Of a stretch of DNA of 64,000 bases, positions 1-6,563 are shown piece after piece. Origin of the DNA: Oryzobacter faecalis (lineage in GTDB: Bacteria > Actinomycetota > Actinomycetes > Actinomycetales > Dermatophilaceae); assembly GCF_046764005.1 (NCBI RefSeq), contig NZ_JBKOFW010000001.1:372001-436000 (forward strand). The letters run 5' to 3'. Position numbers and translations under genes: made by a program. Each line of letters starts with the position of its first letter. Positions within the stretch are counted from its first letter, which is position 1. The notes under the pieces are model-generated. The model saw only the letters and a program-made list of their open reading frames with translations, searched no databases and was not told the origin of the DNA.

Positions 1-1
1 C

Positions 2-73
2 AGCGGGTCGGTCGTGATCAAGTCGGGCAACATCTCGTCCGGCAACGTCACCGGCGACTGCCAGCCCGGCTGA
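2..73 (+). CDS. 3' end of an unidentified gene (partial)
   Basis: Only the last 23 codons and a TGA stop are inside the window. The visible tail is rich in Gly, Ser, Asn and Val, has one Cys five residues from the end, and ends in Gln-Pro-Gly. That composition would suit an exported or cell-surface protein, but no family can be recognised from so little sequence. The frame was chosen because it runs open from the left edge to the stop and uses typical GC-rich codons. Confidence 0.45.
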   Translation, partial: SGSVVIKSGNISSGNVTGDCQPG

Positions 74-341
74 CGGTCATGAGCATCGCCTGACCCAGGG
101 TCAGGTGGTCGGACGTACGCCCCTCGGGGCGTGCGCCCAACAGCTCCGTCGGGCTGCCCTTCGTCCCCAGGGACCTCGGGCCGCCCGGGGGGGCTGGCGG
201 ATGCCGAGACGGCGGCGCCCCGACCGGGACGCACGCCCGACCGGGACGTCTTTCCTCTGTGCCTCTCGGCATCCGCACGGGGCGTGAACAGCGACCGTGG
301 GTGCCGCCAGCCGGGACCCACGGCCGCGGTCCCCGCTCGGT
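74..341. other. Intergenic region with hairpins and a short direct repeat
   Basis: No gene is supported here. The stretch holds a hairpin just after the upstream stop (117-132, ACGCCCC-TC-GGGGCGT), a 13-bp direct repeat CCCGACCGGGACG at 219-231 and 236-248, and a stem CCGTGGGT/ACCCACGG at 295-302 and 316-323. The first hairpin could end the left-edge gene, but it has no T-tract. Confidence 0.4.
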
Positions 342-366
342 CGCGGCTCCTCGTGCGGGAGCCGCG
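342..366 (-). terminator. Hairpin terminator after the DUF255 gene
   Basis: A perfect 9-bp stem (CGCGGCTCC with GGAGCCGCG) and a 7-nt loop begin 15 nt past the stop codon of the leftward DUF255 gene. There is no T-tract, which is common for terminators in high-GC actinobacteria. Confidence 0.5.
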
Positions 367-381
367 TCCGGGGGACGCCCG

Positions 382-2367
382 TCAGCCGATCAGGGCGGTC
401 AGCTCGTCCTCGCGCGCCACGGGGCGCTCGCAGACGAACCCGCGGCACACGTAGGCCGCCGGCGACCCCTCCAGGAGCGGGCGGTCTGCGAGCAGGGGGA
501 TGCCCGGGGCATCCGGATCGCCGTGCGCGAGAACGAGACCCGGCGACGTCGACCTCCGCGCCACCTCCAGCAGTGCCGCGGCACGCGGACCCGACCCCAC
601 GACGGCCACCTCGAGCGGACCCGCGACGAGGGCCTCCGCGACGGCCAGGGACCAGCCGCCGAACCGGGGGTCCCGCCCCGCCACCGACCCACAGGCGTCG
701 AGCGCCCGCCCCGCGGCCTCCCGGTACCGCACGGACCCGGTCAGTGCCGCGGACGTGAGCAGCGCGCCGGCGAGGGCCGAGGCGCCGCTCGGCTCGGCGA
801 GGTCGGTCCGCGCCGCCGGCCGGGCGAAGAGGGTCGGTGCGTCGTGGGCCGTGTCGTGCGGGGTGCCGTCACCGTCGACGAAACGGTCGAGGGCGTCGTC
901 CAGCAGCAGGGTCGCCGCGTCCAGCCAGCGGCGCTCCATCGTCGCCTGGTGGAGGGCGAGCAGCCCCTCGGCGAGGTCGGCGTGGTCGTCGAGGACCCCC
1001 TCGCTCGCGCCGACGACTCCATCCTTGGAGGTCCGCCGCAGGCGGCCGTCGACGACGTGGAGGCCCAGGACGAGGGCGGCCGCCTCCTGCGCCGCGTCGA
1101 CGAGGTCGGGCCGACCCAGCAGGGTGCCGGCCTCCGCGAGCCCGGCCACCGCCAGGCCGTTCCACGCCGCGACGACCTTGTCGTCGCGCGCCGGCTGGGG
1201 CCGCAGGTCGCGGGCCGCGAGGAGTCGCCCGCGGACGTCCTCCCACCAGGCAGGGTCCTCCGGGTCGCGGCGCAGCTGCAACGTGCTCGAGCCGCCCTCG
1301 AACGTCCCTGACGCCGTGACGTGGAGGAGGTCGGCGGCCCGTGCGCCGTCCTCCGTACCGAGCACCTCGACGAGCTGTGCCGGTGTCCACGCGTAGGTGA
1401 GGCCCTCGTGCGAGTGGCCGTCGACGACGGTGTCGGCGTCGAGGGCGGAGGCGAACCCGCCCTGCGCGGTGCGCAGGTCGCGCACGAGGAAGTCGGCCGT
1501 CTCCTCGGCCACGCGGCGGGCGAGCTGGTCGCCGGTGGACCGCCAGAGGTGCGCGTACACGCGAAGCAGCTGGGCGTTGTCGTAGAGCATCTTCTCGAAG
1601 TGCGGCACCACCCAGTCGGCGTCGACGCTGTACCGGGCGAATCCGCCGGCGAGCTGGTCGTACATCCCGCCGCGCGCCATCGGCTCGGCCGTGCCCCGGA
1701 CCATCGCGAGCGCGTCAAGGTCGCCGGTGCGGGCGTGGTGGCGGAGGAGGAACTCGAGCACCGAGGACGGGGGGAACTTCGGCGCCGTCCCGAATCCGCC
1801 TCTCGCGTCGTCGAACTCGGCCCGCAGCCGCCGAACGGCGCTGTCGCAAACCGTCGCATCGACCGTCGAGGGAGGCGGTGGGGTCGTGACCTCGCGCAGC
1901 CGGGCGGCGACGTGCGACCCGGACGCCAGCACCCGGTCGCGGTCGGTGCGCCAGAGGTGGTCGGCCTGGCCGAGCAGCTGGAGGAGCTGCGGCTTGGGCA
2001 GGTAGGTGCCGGCGAAGAACGGCTCGCCGCCGGTCGTGAGGAGGCACGTCATCGGCCACCCGCCGTGCCCGGTCAGGGCGGTCGTCGCCGCCATGTAGAC
2101 CGCGTCGACGTCGGGTCGCTCCTCGCGGTCGACCTTGACCGCGACGAACCGGTCGTTGACGGCGGCGGCCACCTCGTCGTCCTCGAAGGACTCGTGCGCC
2201 ATGACATGGCACCAGTGGCAGGCCGCGTACCCGACGGAGAGGAGGACGGGGACGTCGCGGCGTCGGGCCTCGGCGAACGCCTCCTCGCCCCACTCCCACC
2301 AGTCGACGGGGTTGTCGGCGTGCTGGAGGAGGTAGGGGGAGAGGGAGGCCGCGAGCCGGTTCGCCAT
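382..2367 (-). CDS. Thioredoxin-fold DUF255 protein (YyaL/SPATA20 family)
   Basis: The 661-residue product has the family layout: an N-terminal thioredoxin-like DUF255 domain, then a long alpha/alpha-barrel region resembling N-acylglucosamine 2-epimerase-type six-hairpin enzymes. The opening NPVDWWEW and the CxxC in CHWCHVM (Cys50, Cys53) are diagnostic. The biochemical role is poorly defined; a thiol-redox or sugar-related function is only inferred. The start is ATG 2367, with GGGAGG eight bases upstream; a longer in-frame start exists but reads through this ribosome site. It is transcribed away from the APH-type gene, and a 12-bp inverted repeat separates the two. Confidence 0.9.
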   Translation of the reverse strand: MANRLAASLSPYLLQHADNPVDWWEWGEEAFAEARRRDVPVLLSVGYAACHWCHVMAHESFEDDEVAAAVNDRFVAVKVDREERPDVDAVYMAATTALTGHGGWPMTCLLTTGGEPFFAGTYLPKPQLLQLLGQADHLWRTDRDRVLASGSHVAARLREVTTPPPPSTVDATVCDSAVRRLRAEFDDARGGFGTAPKFPPSSVLEFLLRHHARTGDLDALAMVRGTAEPMARGGMYDQLAGGFARYSVDADWVVPHFEKMLYDNAQLLRVYAHLWRSTGDQLARRVAEETADFLVRDLRTAQGGFASALDADTVVDGHSHEGLTYAWTPAQLVEVLGTEDGARAADLLHVTASGTFEGGSSTLQLRRDPEDPAWWEDVRGRLLAARDLRPQPARDDKVVAAWNGLAVAGLAEAGTLLGRPDLVDAAQEAAALVLGLHVVDGRLRRTSKDGVVGASEGVLDDHADLAEGLLALHQATMERRWLDAATLLLDDALDRFVDGDGTPHDTAHDAPTLFARPAARTDLAEPSGASALAGALLTSAALTGSVRYREAAGRALDACGSVAGRDPRFGGWSLAVAEALVAGPLEVAVVGSGPRAAALLEVARRSTSPGLVLAHGDPDAPGIPLLADRPLLEGSPAAYVCRGFVCERPVAREDELTALIG

Positions 2368-2390
2368 CACCCCACCCTCCCACTGCCGCG

Positions 2391-2444
2391 CCGGGTCGTG
2401 TGCTGAGCTGGCTGCCCGGGCGGCCACCCGAACACACGACCCGG
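2391..2444 (-). terminator. Inverted repeat between the APH-like gene and DUF255 gene
   Basis: Arms CCGGGTCGTGTG (2391-2402) and CACACGACCCGG (2433-2444) are perfect complements around a 30-nt loop that can itself fold. It lies 28 bases past the stop of the leftward kinase gene and just before the ribosome site of the next leftward gene, so it probably ends the first transcript or separates the two units. Confidence 0.5.
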
Positions 2445-2472
2445 GAGGGCCGGGGCGGGTCCGGGCGGGGCG

Positions 2473-3378
2473 TCAGCCGTCGAGGGCCTTCGCGAGGGCG
2501 ATGCTGAACGAGATCTCGTCGTGGTTGTCGTCGTCGAGGGCCCACACGGCCTCCACCCCGCACCGCACGACGGTCCAGCGGCGCGCCACCTCCTCGTCGA
2601 CCCCGGCCGCGTCGCACCACAGCTGCGTCCGGTGGCGCACCGACCAGCGGAAGGCCGCGCCGGTCCCGAGCTCCTCGCGGCGGTTGCGCAGGACGGCGTG
2701 CAGGTCCCAGGCGGGATGGCCGGCCCGCGGCTGCGGGTCGATGGCGAGCCACGGCTCGCGTCCCCCGGCGAGGACGTTCTCGAAGTGCAGGTCGCCGTGC
2801 ACGAGGGTCGCGTCGGCACCGGGGTCGGACGCGAGGTCGCGCAGCAGGCCGGCACTGCGGGCCACCATCCGCCGGGGCAGCGTGTCTCGCCGGGCCCCCT
2901 CCTCGAGCCACCCGGCGGCCCACGGCGTCAGCCGGGGGAGGGACGGCGGCGCGGGGACGTGCAACCGGGCCGCGAGCCCGCCGACCACCTCGACGGCCGC
3001 GTCGGCATCGAGGGTGGTGAGGTCGGTCGCCGCGTCGAGCCGCTCGAGCAGGAGGAGGCCCTGGGCCGGATGTGCCGCGACGAGCCGGACCGCACCGTCC
3101 CCGTCCCAGTGCCGGAGGGCGAGCGGCTCCCCGTCGGTGTCGACCGAGCGCCTGACCACCTTGAGGGCCAGCGGGACGCCGTCGCGCAGGACGGGTGCCA
3201 CGACGGCGGTCCACCCGGTGCGGACCACGCCGTCCGGCTCGAGGCCCCACCGCTCGAAGGCCTCGGCGAGCAGGCGCGGTGCACGCAGCGCCCAGTCGGC
3301 ACCCGACGGCCCGCCCTCGGGGGGCAGCCGGGAGATCCAGGCCAGCCACCCGGCCGGGATCACCGGGACCTCGGGCAC
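2473..3378 (-). CDS. APH-family phosphotransferase (hydroxyurea/aminoglycoside kinase-like)
   Basis: The 301-residue protein has a kinase-like fold of the aminoglycoside/hydroxyurea phosphotransferase family. The catalytic loop HGDLHFEN is at residues 194-201 and the metal-binding IDP at 213-215; the N-lobe Lys lies in LALKVV near residue 72. The natural substrate is unknown, and a resistance phenotype cannot be claimed, since housekeeping small-molecule kinases share this architecture. The GTG start is two bases past the stop of the upstream lipoprotein gene, which implies translational coupling within one leftward operon. Confidence 0.8.
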   Translation of the reverse strand: MPEVPVIPAGWLAWISRLPPEGGPSGADWALRAPRLLAEAFERWGLEPDGVVRTGWTAVVAPVLRDGVPLALKVVRRSVDTDGEPLALRHWDGDGAVRLVAAHPAQGLLLLERLDAATDLTTLDADAAVEVVGGLAARLHVPAPPSLPRLTPWAAGWLEEGARRDTLPRRMVARSAGLLRDLASDPGADATLVHGDLHFENVLAGGREPWLAIDPQPRAGHPAWDLHAVLRNRREELGTGAAFRWSVRHRTQLWCDAAGVDEEVARRWTVVRCGVEAVWALDDDNHDEISFSIALAKALDG

Positions 3379-3380
3379 GG

Positions 3381-4409
3381 TCAGGCCAGACCCGGGAACG
3401 GCGCCAGGTCGACGCCCCACCGGTGCGCCTCGACCTCGACGGTGCCGAGCCAGCGGGTCGCGGCGGCGAGGCCGAGGGCCCCGTGGGCGGAGACGAGGGG
3501 GTCGAGGACGGCGCCGAGGTCGGTGCGCAGGGTCGTCAGCACCTCGCGGGCCAGGCGGGCCGCGTCGGCGGCGGTGGCGACGGGGAAGGGGAGCGGGTGG
3601 CCGATCGCCGCCTCGGCGCGCGAGCCGCCGGCCACGAGGTCGCCCCGCAGCGCCCGCAGGGCGGCGAGGGAGACGTCGGCCCGTTGGCGCTGGGCACCGG
3701 CCGACCGCGCGACGACCACCTCGAGGAACCACGTCGCGGCCTCGGTGCGGGCGACGAGGCCGACGACGGCCTCGCCGGTCACGGGGTCGGCCGGGACGTC
3801 GGGGGGACGGCCGGCGAGCAGGGTGGCCGCGGCGTAGCGCTGGGCGTGGAGGGCCGCGACCGTGGCGCGCAGGTCGGCGTCGACCCCCGCGAGGGTGCCG
3901 GCGGCGGCGGCAGCAGCGGCCTCGGCAGCGGCCAGGGCGGTGCGGGTCTCCTGCGGGTCGGGCGACGACGAGGGCGAGGGTGCGGCCGACGGTGACCGCT
4001 CGGACGATGGCGAGGCGGTCGGGGTCGCCGACCCCGCCGGTGTGCCCGAGCCGGACGGTGTCCCCGAGGCGGACCCCGTCGGCGACGGCCCGGCGTCGAG
4101 GTCCGCGGGCGGGACCTGCCGGCGCACCAGGGTGGTCCGCAGGACGGTGTGCTGGCGCCGGTGCAGCGCCGCGAGCTCGGCGCCGAGCTCGCCGGGGAGC
4201 CCCTCGGCCGCCGAGGCGAGCGCGAGGCAGTCGCGGGTCAGGGCGACGAGCGCGTCCTCCGCGGCGAGCGGGGTCCGGGTCGGGACGAGGGGCACCCGCG
4301 GGGCGTCGTCCTCGAGCCGGATGCCGCACCCGGTGGCGGGTGAGATGGCCGCCACGACGGCGGCGGTGAGGACCACGCGGCGCCCGACACCCCCATCGCG
4401 CTGCGCCAT
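3381..4409 (-). CDS. Lipoprotein with C-terminal ferritin-like DUF4439 domain
   Basis: The 342-residue product starts with GRRVVL and a hydrophobic stretch ending in PATGC, a Tat-like signal with a non-standard lipobox. After a Ser/Thr/Pro/Gly-rich linker (about residues 105-155) the C-terminal 180 residues are an Ala-rich helical bundle like DUF4439. No complete set of diiron ligands is obvious, so the function is open. It heads a two-gene leftward operon with the APH-like kinase. The hexamer GACGAT sits six bases before the ATG, so the mRNA may be leaderless. Confidence 0.75.
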   Translation of the reverse strand: MAQRDGGVGRRVVLTAAVVAAISPATGCGIRLEDDAPRVPLVPTRTPLAAEDALVALTRDCLALASAAEGLPGELGAELAALHRRQHTVLRTTLVRRQVPPADLDAGPSPTGSASGTPSGSGTPAGSATPTASPSSERSPSAAPSPSSSPDPQETRTALAAAEAAAAAAAGTLAGVDADLRATVAALHAQRYAAATLLAGRPPDVPADPVTGEAVVGLVARTEAATWFLEVVVARSAGAQRQRADVSLAALRALRGDLVAGGSRAEAAIGHPLPFPVATAADAARLAREVLTTLRTDLGAVLDPLVSAHGALGLAAATRWLGTVEVEAHRWGVDLAPFPGLA

Positions 4410-4453
4410 GGGCCCATCGTCGCACGCGTTTCGAGCCCTCCACGGCCGTGGCC

Positions 4454-4459
4454 TAGAGT
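4454..4459 (+). promoter_or_regulatory. -10 element of the rimP-nusA operon
   Basis: TAGAGT matches the actinobacterial TANNNT -10 consensus and lies 52 bases before the rimP start, predicting a leader of about 45 nt. No convincing -35 box is visible. The same hexamer precedes rbfA and ribF. Confidence 0.5.
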
Positions 4460-4511
4460 GAGGGGAGCCGGCCCGCCGCCGGCACCTAACTGCAGAGAGG
4501 ACTGGGAGCGC

Positions 4512-5033
4512 ATGGCCACCGGCGAGCAGATCCGCCCCGACCTCGAGCAGGCGCTCGCGCCCAGCGGGCTCGTCCTCGAGGACGTCACGGTCACCCCCGC
4601 CGGACGCCGCCGCGTCGTCAAGGTCCTCGTCGACCGCGCGCTCCCGGACGACCCCGAGGTCGTCACCGCTCCCACCGAGCCCCTCTCCCTCGACGAGGTC
4701 GCCGACGCGACCCGTCTCGTCAGCGACGCCCTCGACGCCTCCGACGCGCTCGGCGAGCAGCCGTACACCCTCGAGGTGTCCTCGCCCGGTGTCGGCCGCC
4801 CGCTCACCGAGCCGCGCCACTGGCGCCGCAACGTCGGCCGCCTGATCGCCGTGCACACCGCCGACGGCGAGACCACCGGACGCCTGACCGCCGCCAGCCG
4901 CACCGAGGCCACCCTCGAGGTGCCGGCCGTGAAGAAGGCCCCCGCCCGCACCGAGACCATCGCCTACGCCGCGGCGACCAAGGCCGTCGTCCAGGTCGAG
5001 TTCGCCCGCCACGACGAGTCCAAGGAGAGCTGA
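4512..5033 (+). CDS. rimP: Ribosome maturation factor RimP
   Basis: The 173-residue protein matches RimP in length and layout: an N-terminal alpha/beta domain with LVLEDVTV, the hallmark SPGVGRPL at about residues 92-99, and a C-terminal Sm-like barrel. RimP assists assembly of the 30S subunit. The gene directly precedes nusA, one base apart, which is the classical order of this operon. ATG 4512 was chosen over an in-frame upstream start because GGGAG lies a few bases before it and the conserved N-terminus begins here. Confidence 0.95.
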   Translation: MATGEQIRPDLEQALAPSGLVLEDVTVTPAGRRRVVKVLVDRALPDDPEVVTAPTEPLSLDEVADATRLVSDALDASDALGEQPYTLEVSSPGVGRPLTEPRHWRRNVGRLIAVHTADGETTGRLTAASRTEATLEVPAVKKAPARTETIAYAAATKAVVQVEFARHDESKES

Positions 5034-5034
5034 C

Positions 5035-6108
5035 ATGGACATCGACCTCGGCGCCCTGCGCGCCCTGGAGCGCGAGCGGGGGATCAGCCTCGACGTCCTC
5101 ATCCCCGCGATCGAGCAGGCCCTCGTCCTCGCCTACCAGCGCACCGAGGGGCACTACCGCCACGCGCGCGCCGAGCTCGACCGCAAGACCGGGCACGTCG
5201 TCATCTGGGCCCGCGAGGAGCACGAGGTCGAGCCCGCCGAGGGCGAGGTCGACGACGAGGGCAACCCGGCGCGCCCGCGCCGCGAGGTCGGTCCCGAGTT
5301 CGACGACACCCCGACCGGCTTCGGCCGCGTCGCCGCCGCGACCGCGCGCCAGGTCATCGTCCAGCGCCTGCGCGACATCGAGGACGACGCGATCCTCGGC
5401 GACTTCAAGGGCCGTGAGGGCGACATCGTCGCAGGGATCATCCAGCAGAGCCCTGACCCGCGCCACGTCACCGTCGACTTCGGCTCGGTCGAGGGGATCC
5501 TCCCGCTCGCCGAGCAGGTGCCGGGGGAGCAGTACGTGCACGGTCAGCGGATCCGCTGCTTCGTCGTGTCGGTCAAGCGCGGCCCGCGTGGCCCGCAGAT
5601 CGGCCTGTCGCGGACCCACCCCAACCTCGTGCGCAAGCTCTTCGCCCTCGAGGTGCCCGAGATCGCCGACGGCAGCGTCCAGATCGAGGCCCTCGCCCGC
5701 GAGGCCGGCCACCGCACGAAGATCGCGGTCCACACCAAGGTCCCCGGCCTCAACGCCAAGGGCGCCTGCATCGGCCCGATGGGTGCGCGCGTGCGGGCCG
5801 TCATGAGCGAGCTGCACGGCGAGAAGATCGACATCGTCGACTACGACGAGGACCCTGCGACCTTCATCGCGGCCGCCCTCTCGCCCGCCCGGGTGAGCGC
5901 CGTGGAGGTCGTCGACCGCCAGCTGCGCAGTGCCCGCGTCATCGTCCCGGACTACCAGCTGAGCCTGGCCATCGGGCGCGAGGGACAGAACGCGCGGCTC
6001 GCGGCGAAGCTCACCGGCTGGCGCATCGACATCCGCCCCGACGTCGAGCCGGGTGGGGCCGGTGGGGCACCTGCGGCGGGAGCCGGTGACGCGCCCGACC
6101 GCAGGTAG
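5035..6108 (+). CDS. nusA: Transcription termination/antitermination factor NusA
   Basis: The 357-residue product has the short actinobacterial NusA form: an N-terminal RNA-polymerase-binding domain opening with MDIDLGALRALERERGI, an S1 domain (about 140-200), and two KH domains with GACIGPMGARVR (about 240) and IGREGQNARLAAKLTGW (about 312). It lacks the acidic repeats of the E. coli protein. NusA binds RNA polymerase and controls pausing, termination and antitermination. The start is one base after the rimP stop. Confidence 0.97.
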   Translation: MDIDLGALRALERERGISLDVLIPAIEQALVLAYQRTEGHYRHARAELDRKTGHVVIWAREEHEVEPAEGEVDDEGNPARPRREVGPEFDDTPTGFGRVAAATARQVIVQRLRDIEDDAILGDFKGREGDIVAGIIQQSPDPRHVTVDFGSVEGILPLAEQVPGEQYVHGQRIRCFVVSVKRGPRGPQIGLSRTHPNLVRKLFALEVPEIADGSVQIEALAREAGHRTKIAVHTKVPGLNAKGACIGPMGARVRAVMSELHGEKIDIVDYDEDPATFIAAALSPARVSAVEVVDRQLRSARVIVPDYQLSLAIGREGQNARLAAKLTGWRIDIRPDVEPGGAGGAPAAGAGDAPDRR

Positions 6109-6112
6109 GCGG

Positions 6113-6118
6113 TAGACT
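6113..6118 (+). promoter_or_regulatory. -10-like TAGACT before ylxR
   Basis: TAGACT fits TANNNT but ends one base before the GTG 6120 start. If it is active, the transcript would begin inside the annotated ylxR frame, and translation would have to start at a later codon such as GTG 6159. It may instead be a chance match. Confidence 0.25.
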
Positions 6119-6119
6119 G

Positions 6120-6467
6120 GTGCAGATCGACCGGACTGGACTCCGGCCGCAAGGCCCGGTGCGCACGTGCATCGGGTGTCGCGGGGCGGATAGCCGGTCG
6201 ACACTCCTGCGAGTGGTCCTCGGACCCGCGGAGGACGGCCGTCCGGTCGTCGTCCCGGATCCCGAGCGGGCTCGGCCGGGGCGCGGCGCATGGCTGCACC
6301 CCACCGTCTCGTGCCTCGACCTCGCCGTCCGCCGCCGGGCGTTCGGTCGCGCGCTGCGCAGCAGCACGCCGCCCGAGCTCTCCGCGGTCGAGGGCTGGGT
6401 CAGGGCCCACGCGCAGGAAGACCAGCCAGAGCACTCTGGAGAGCACCACGACCGGAAGCGGGTTTGA
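6120..6467 (+). CDS. ylxR: YlxR/RnpM-family RNA-binding protein
   Basis: This 115-residue basic protein carries the family signature VRTCIGCR near residue 15 and the RGAWLHP segment typical of YlxR. Members sit between nusA and infB in most Gram-positive bacteria; the Bacillus and Clostridioides proteins bind RNase P or its RNA, a role only inferred here. The GTG start follows the nusA stop by 11 bases. GTG 6159, just ahead of RTCIGC, is an alternative start, because the first site has no clear ribosome-binding site and a TAGACT hexamer abuts it. Confidence 0.88.
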   Translation: MQIDRTGLRPQGPVRTCIGCRGADSRSTLLRVVLGPAEDGRPVVVPDPERARPGRGAWLHPTVSCLDLAVRRRAFGRALRSSTPPELSAVEGWVRAHAQEDQPEHSGEHHDRKRV

Positions 6468-6522
6468 CGCTGATGAGCACCCGATGAGTACTCAGCGATG
6501 AGCACCCCCCAGCTGTAACGAC

Positions 6523-6547
6523 GGTCCGCGCCACGACGGCACGGACC
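6523..6547 (+). terminator. Hairpin just ahead of the infB ribosome-binding site
   Basis: GGTCCG (6523-6528) pairs with CGGACC (6542-6547); after one mismatch GCC pairs with GGC around an ACGAC loop. The stem ends four bases before the AAGGAGAAG of infB. It has no T-tract, so it could be a processing or translational control structure rather than a terminator. Confidence 0.4.
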
Positions 6548-6563
6548 CGGACAAGGAGAAGTT

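Noticed and set aside
2473..3378. Calling the APH-like kinase an antibiotic-resistance gene
   Set aside because: The kinase motifs are clear, but the substrate cannot be read from the sequence, and many such proteins are not resistance enzymes.
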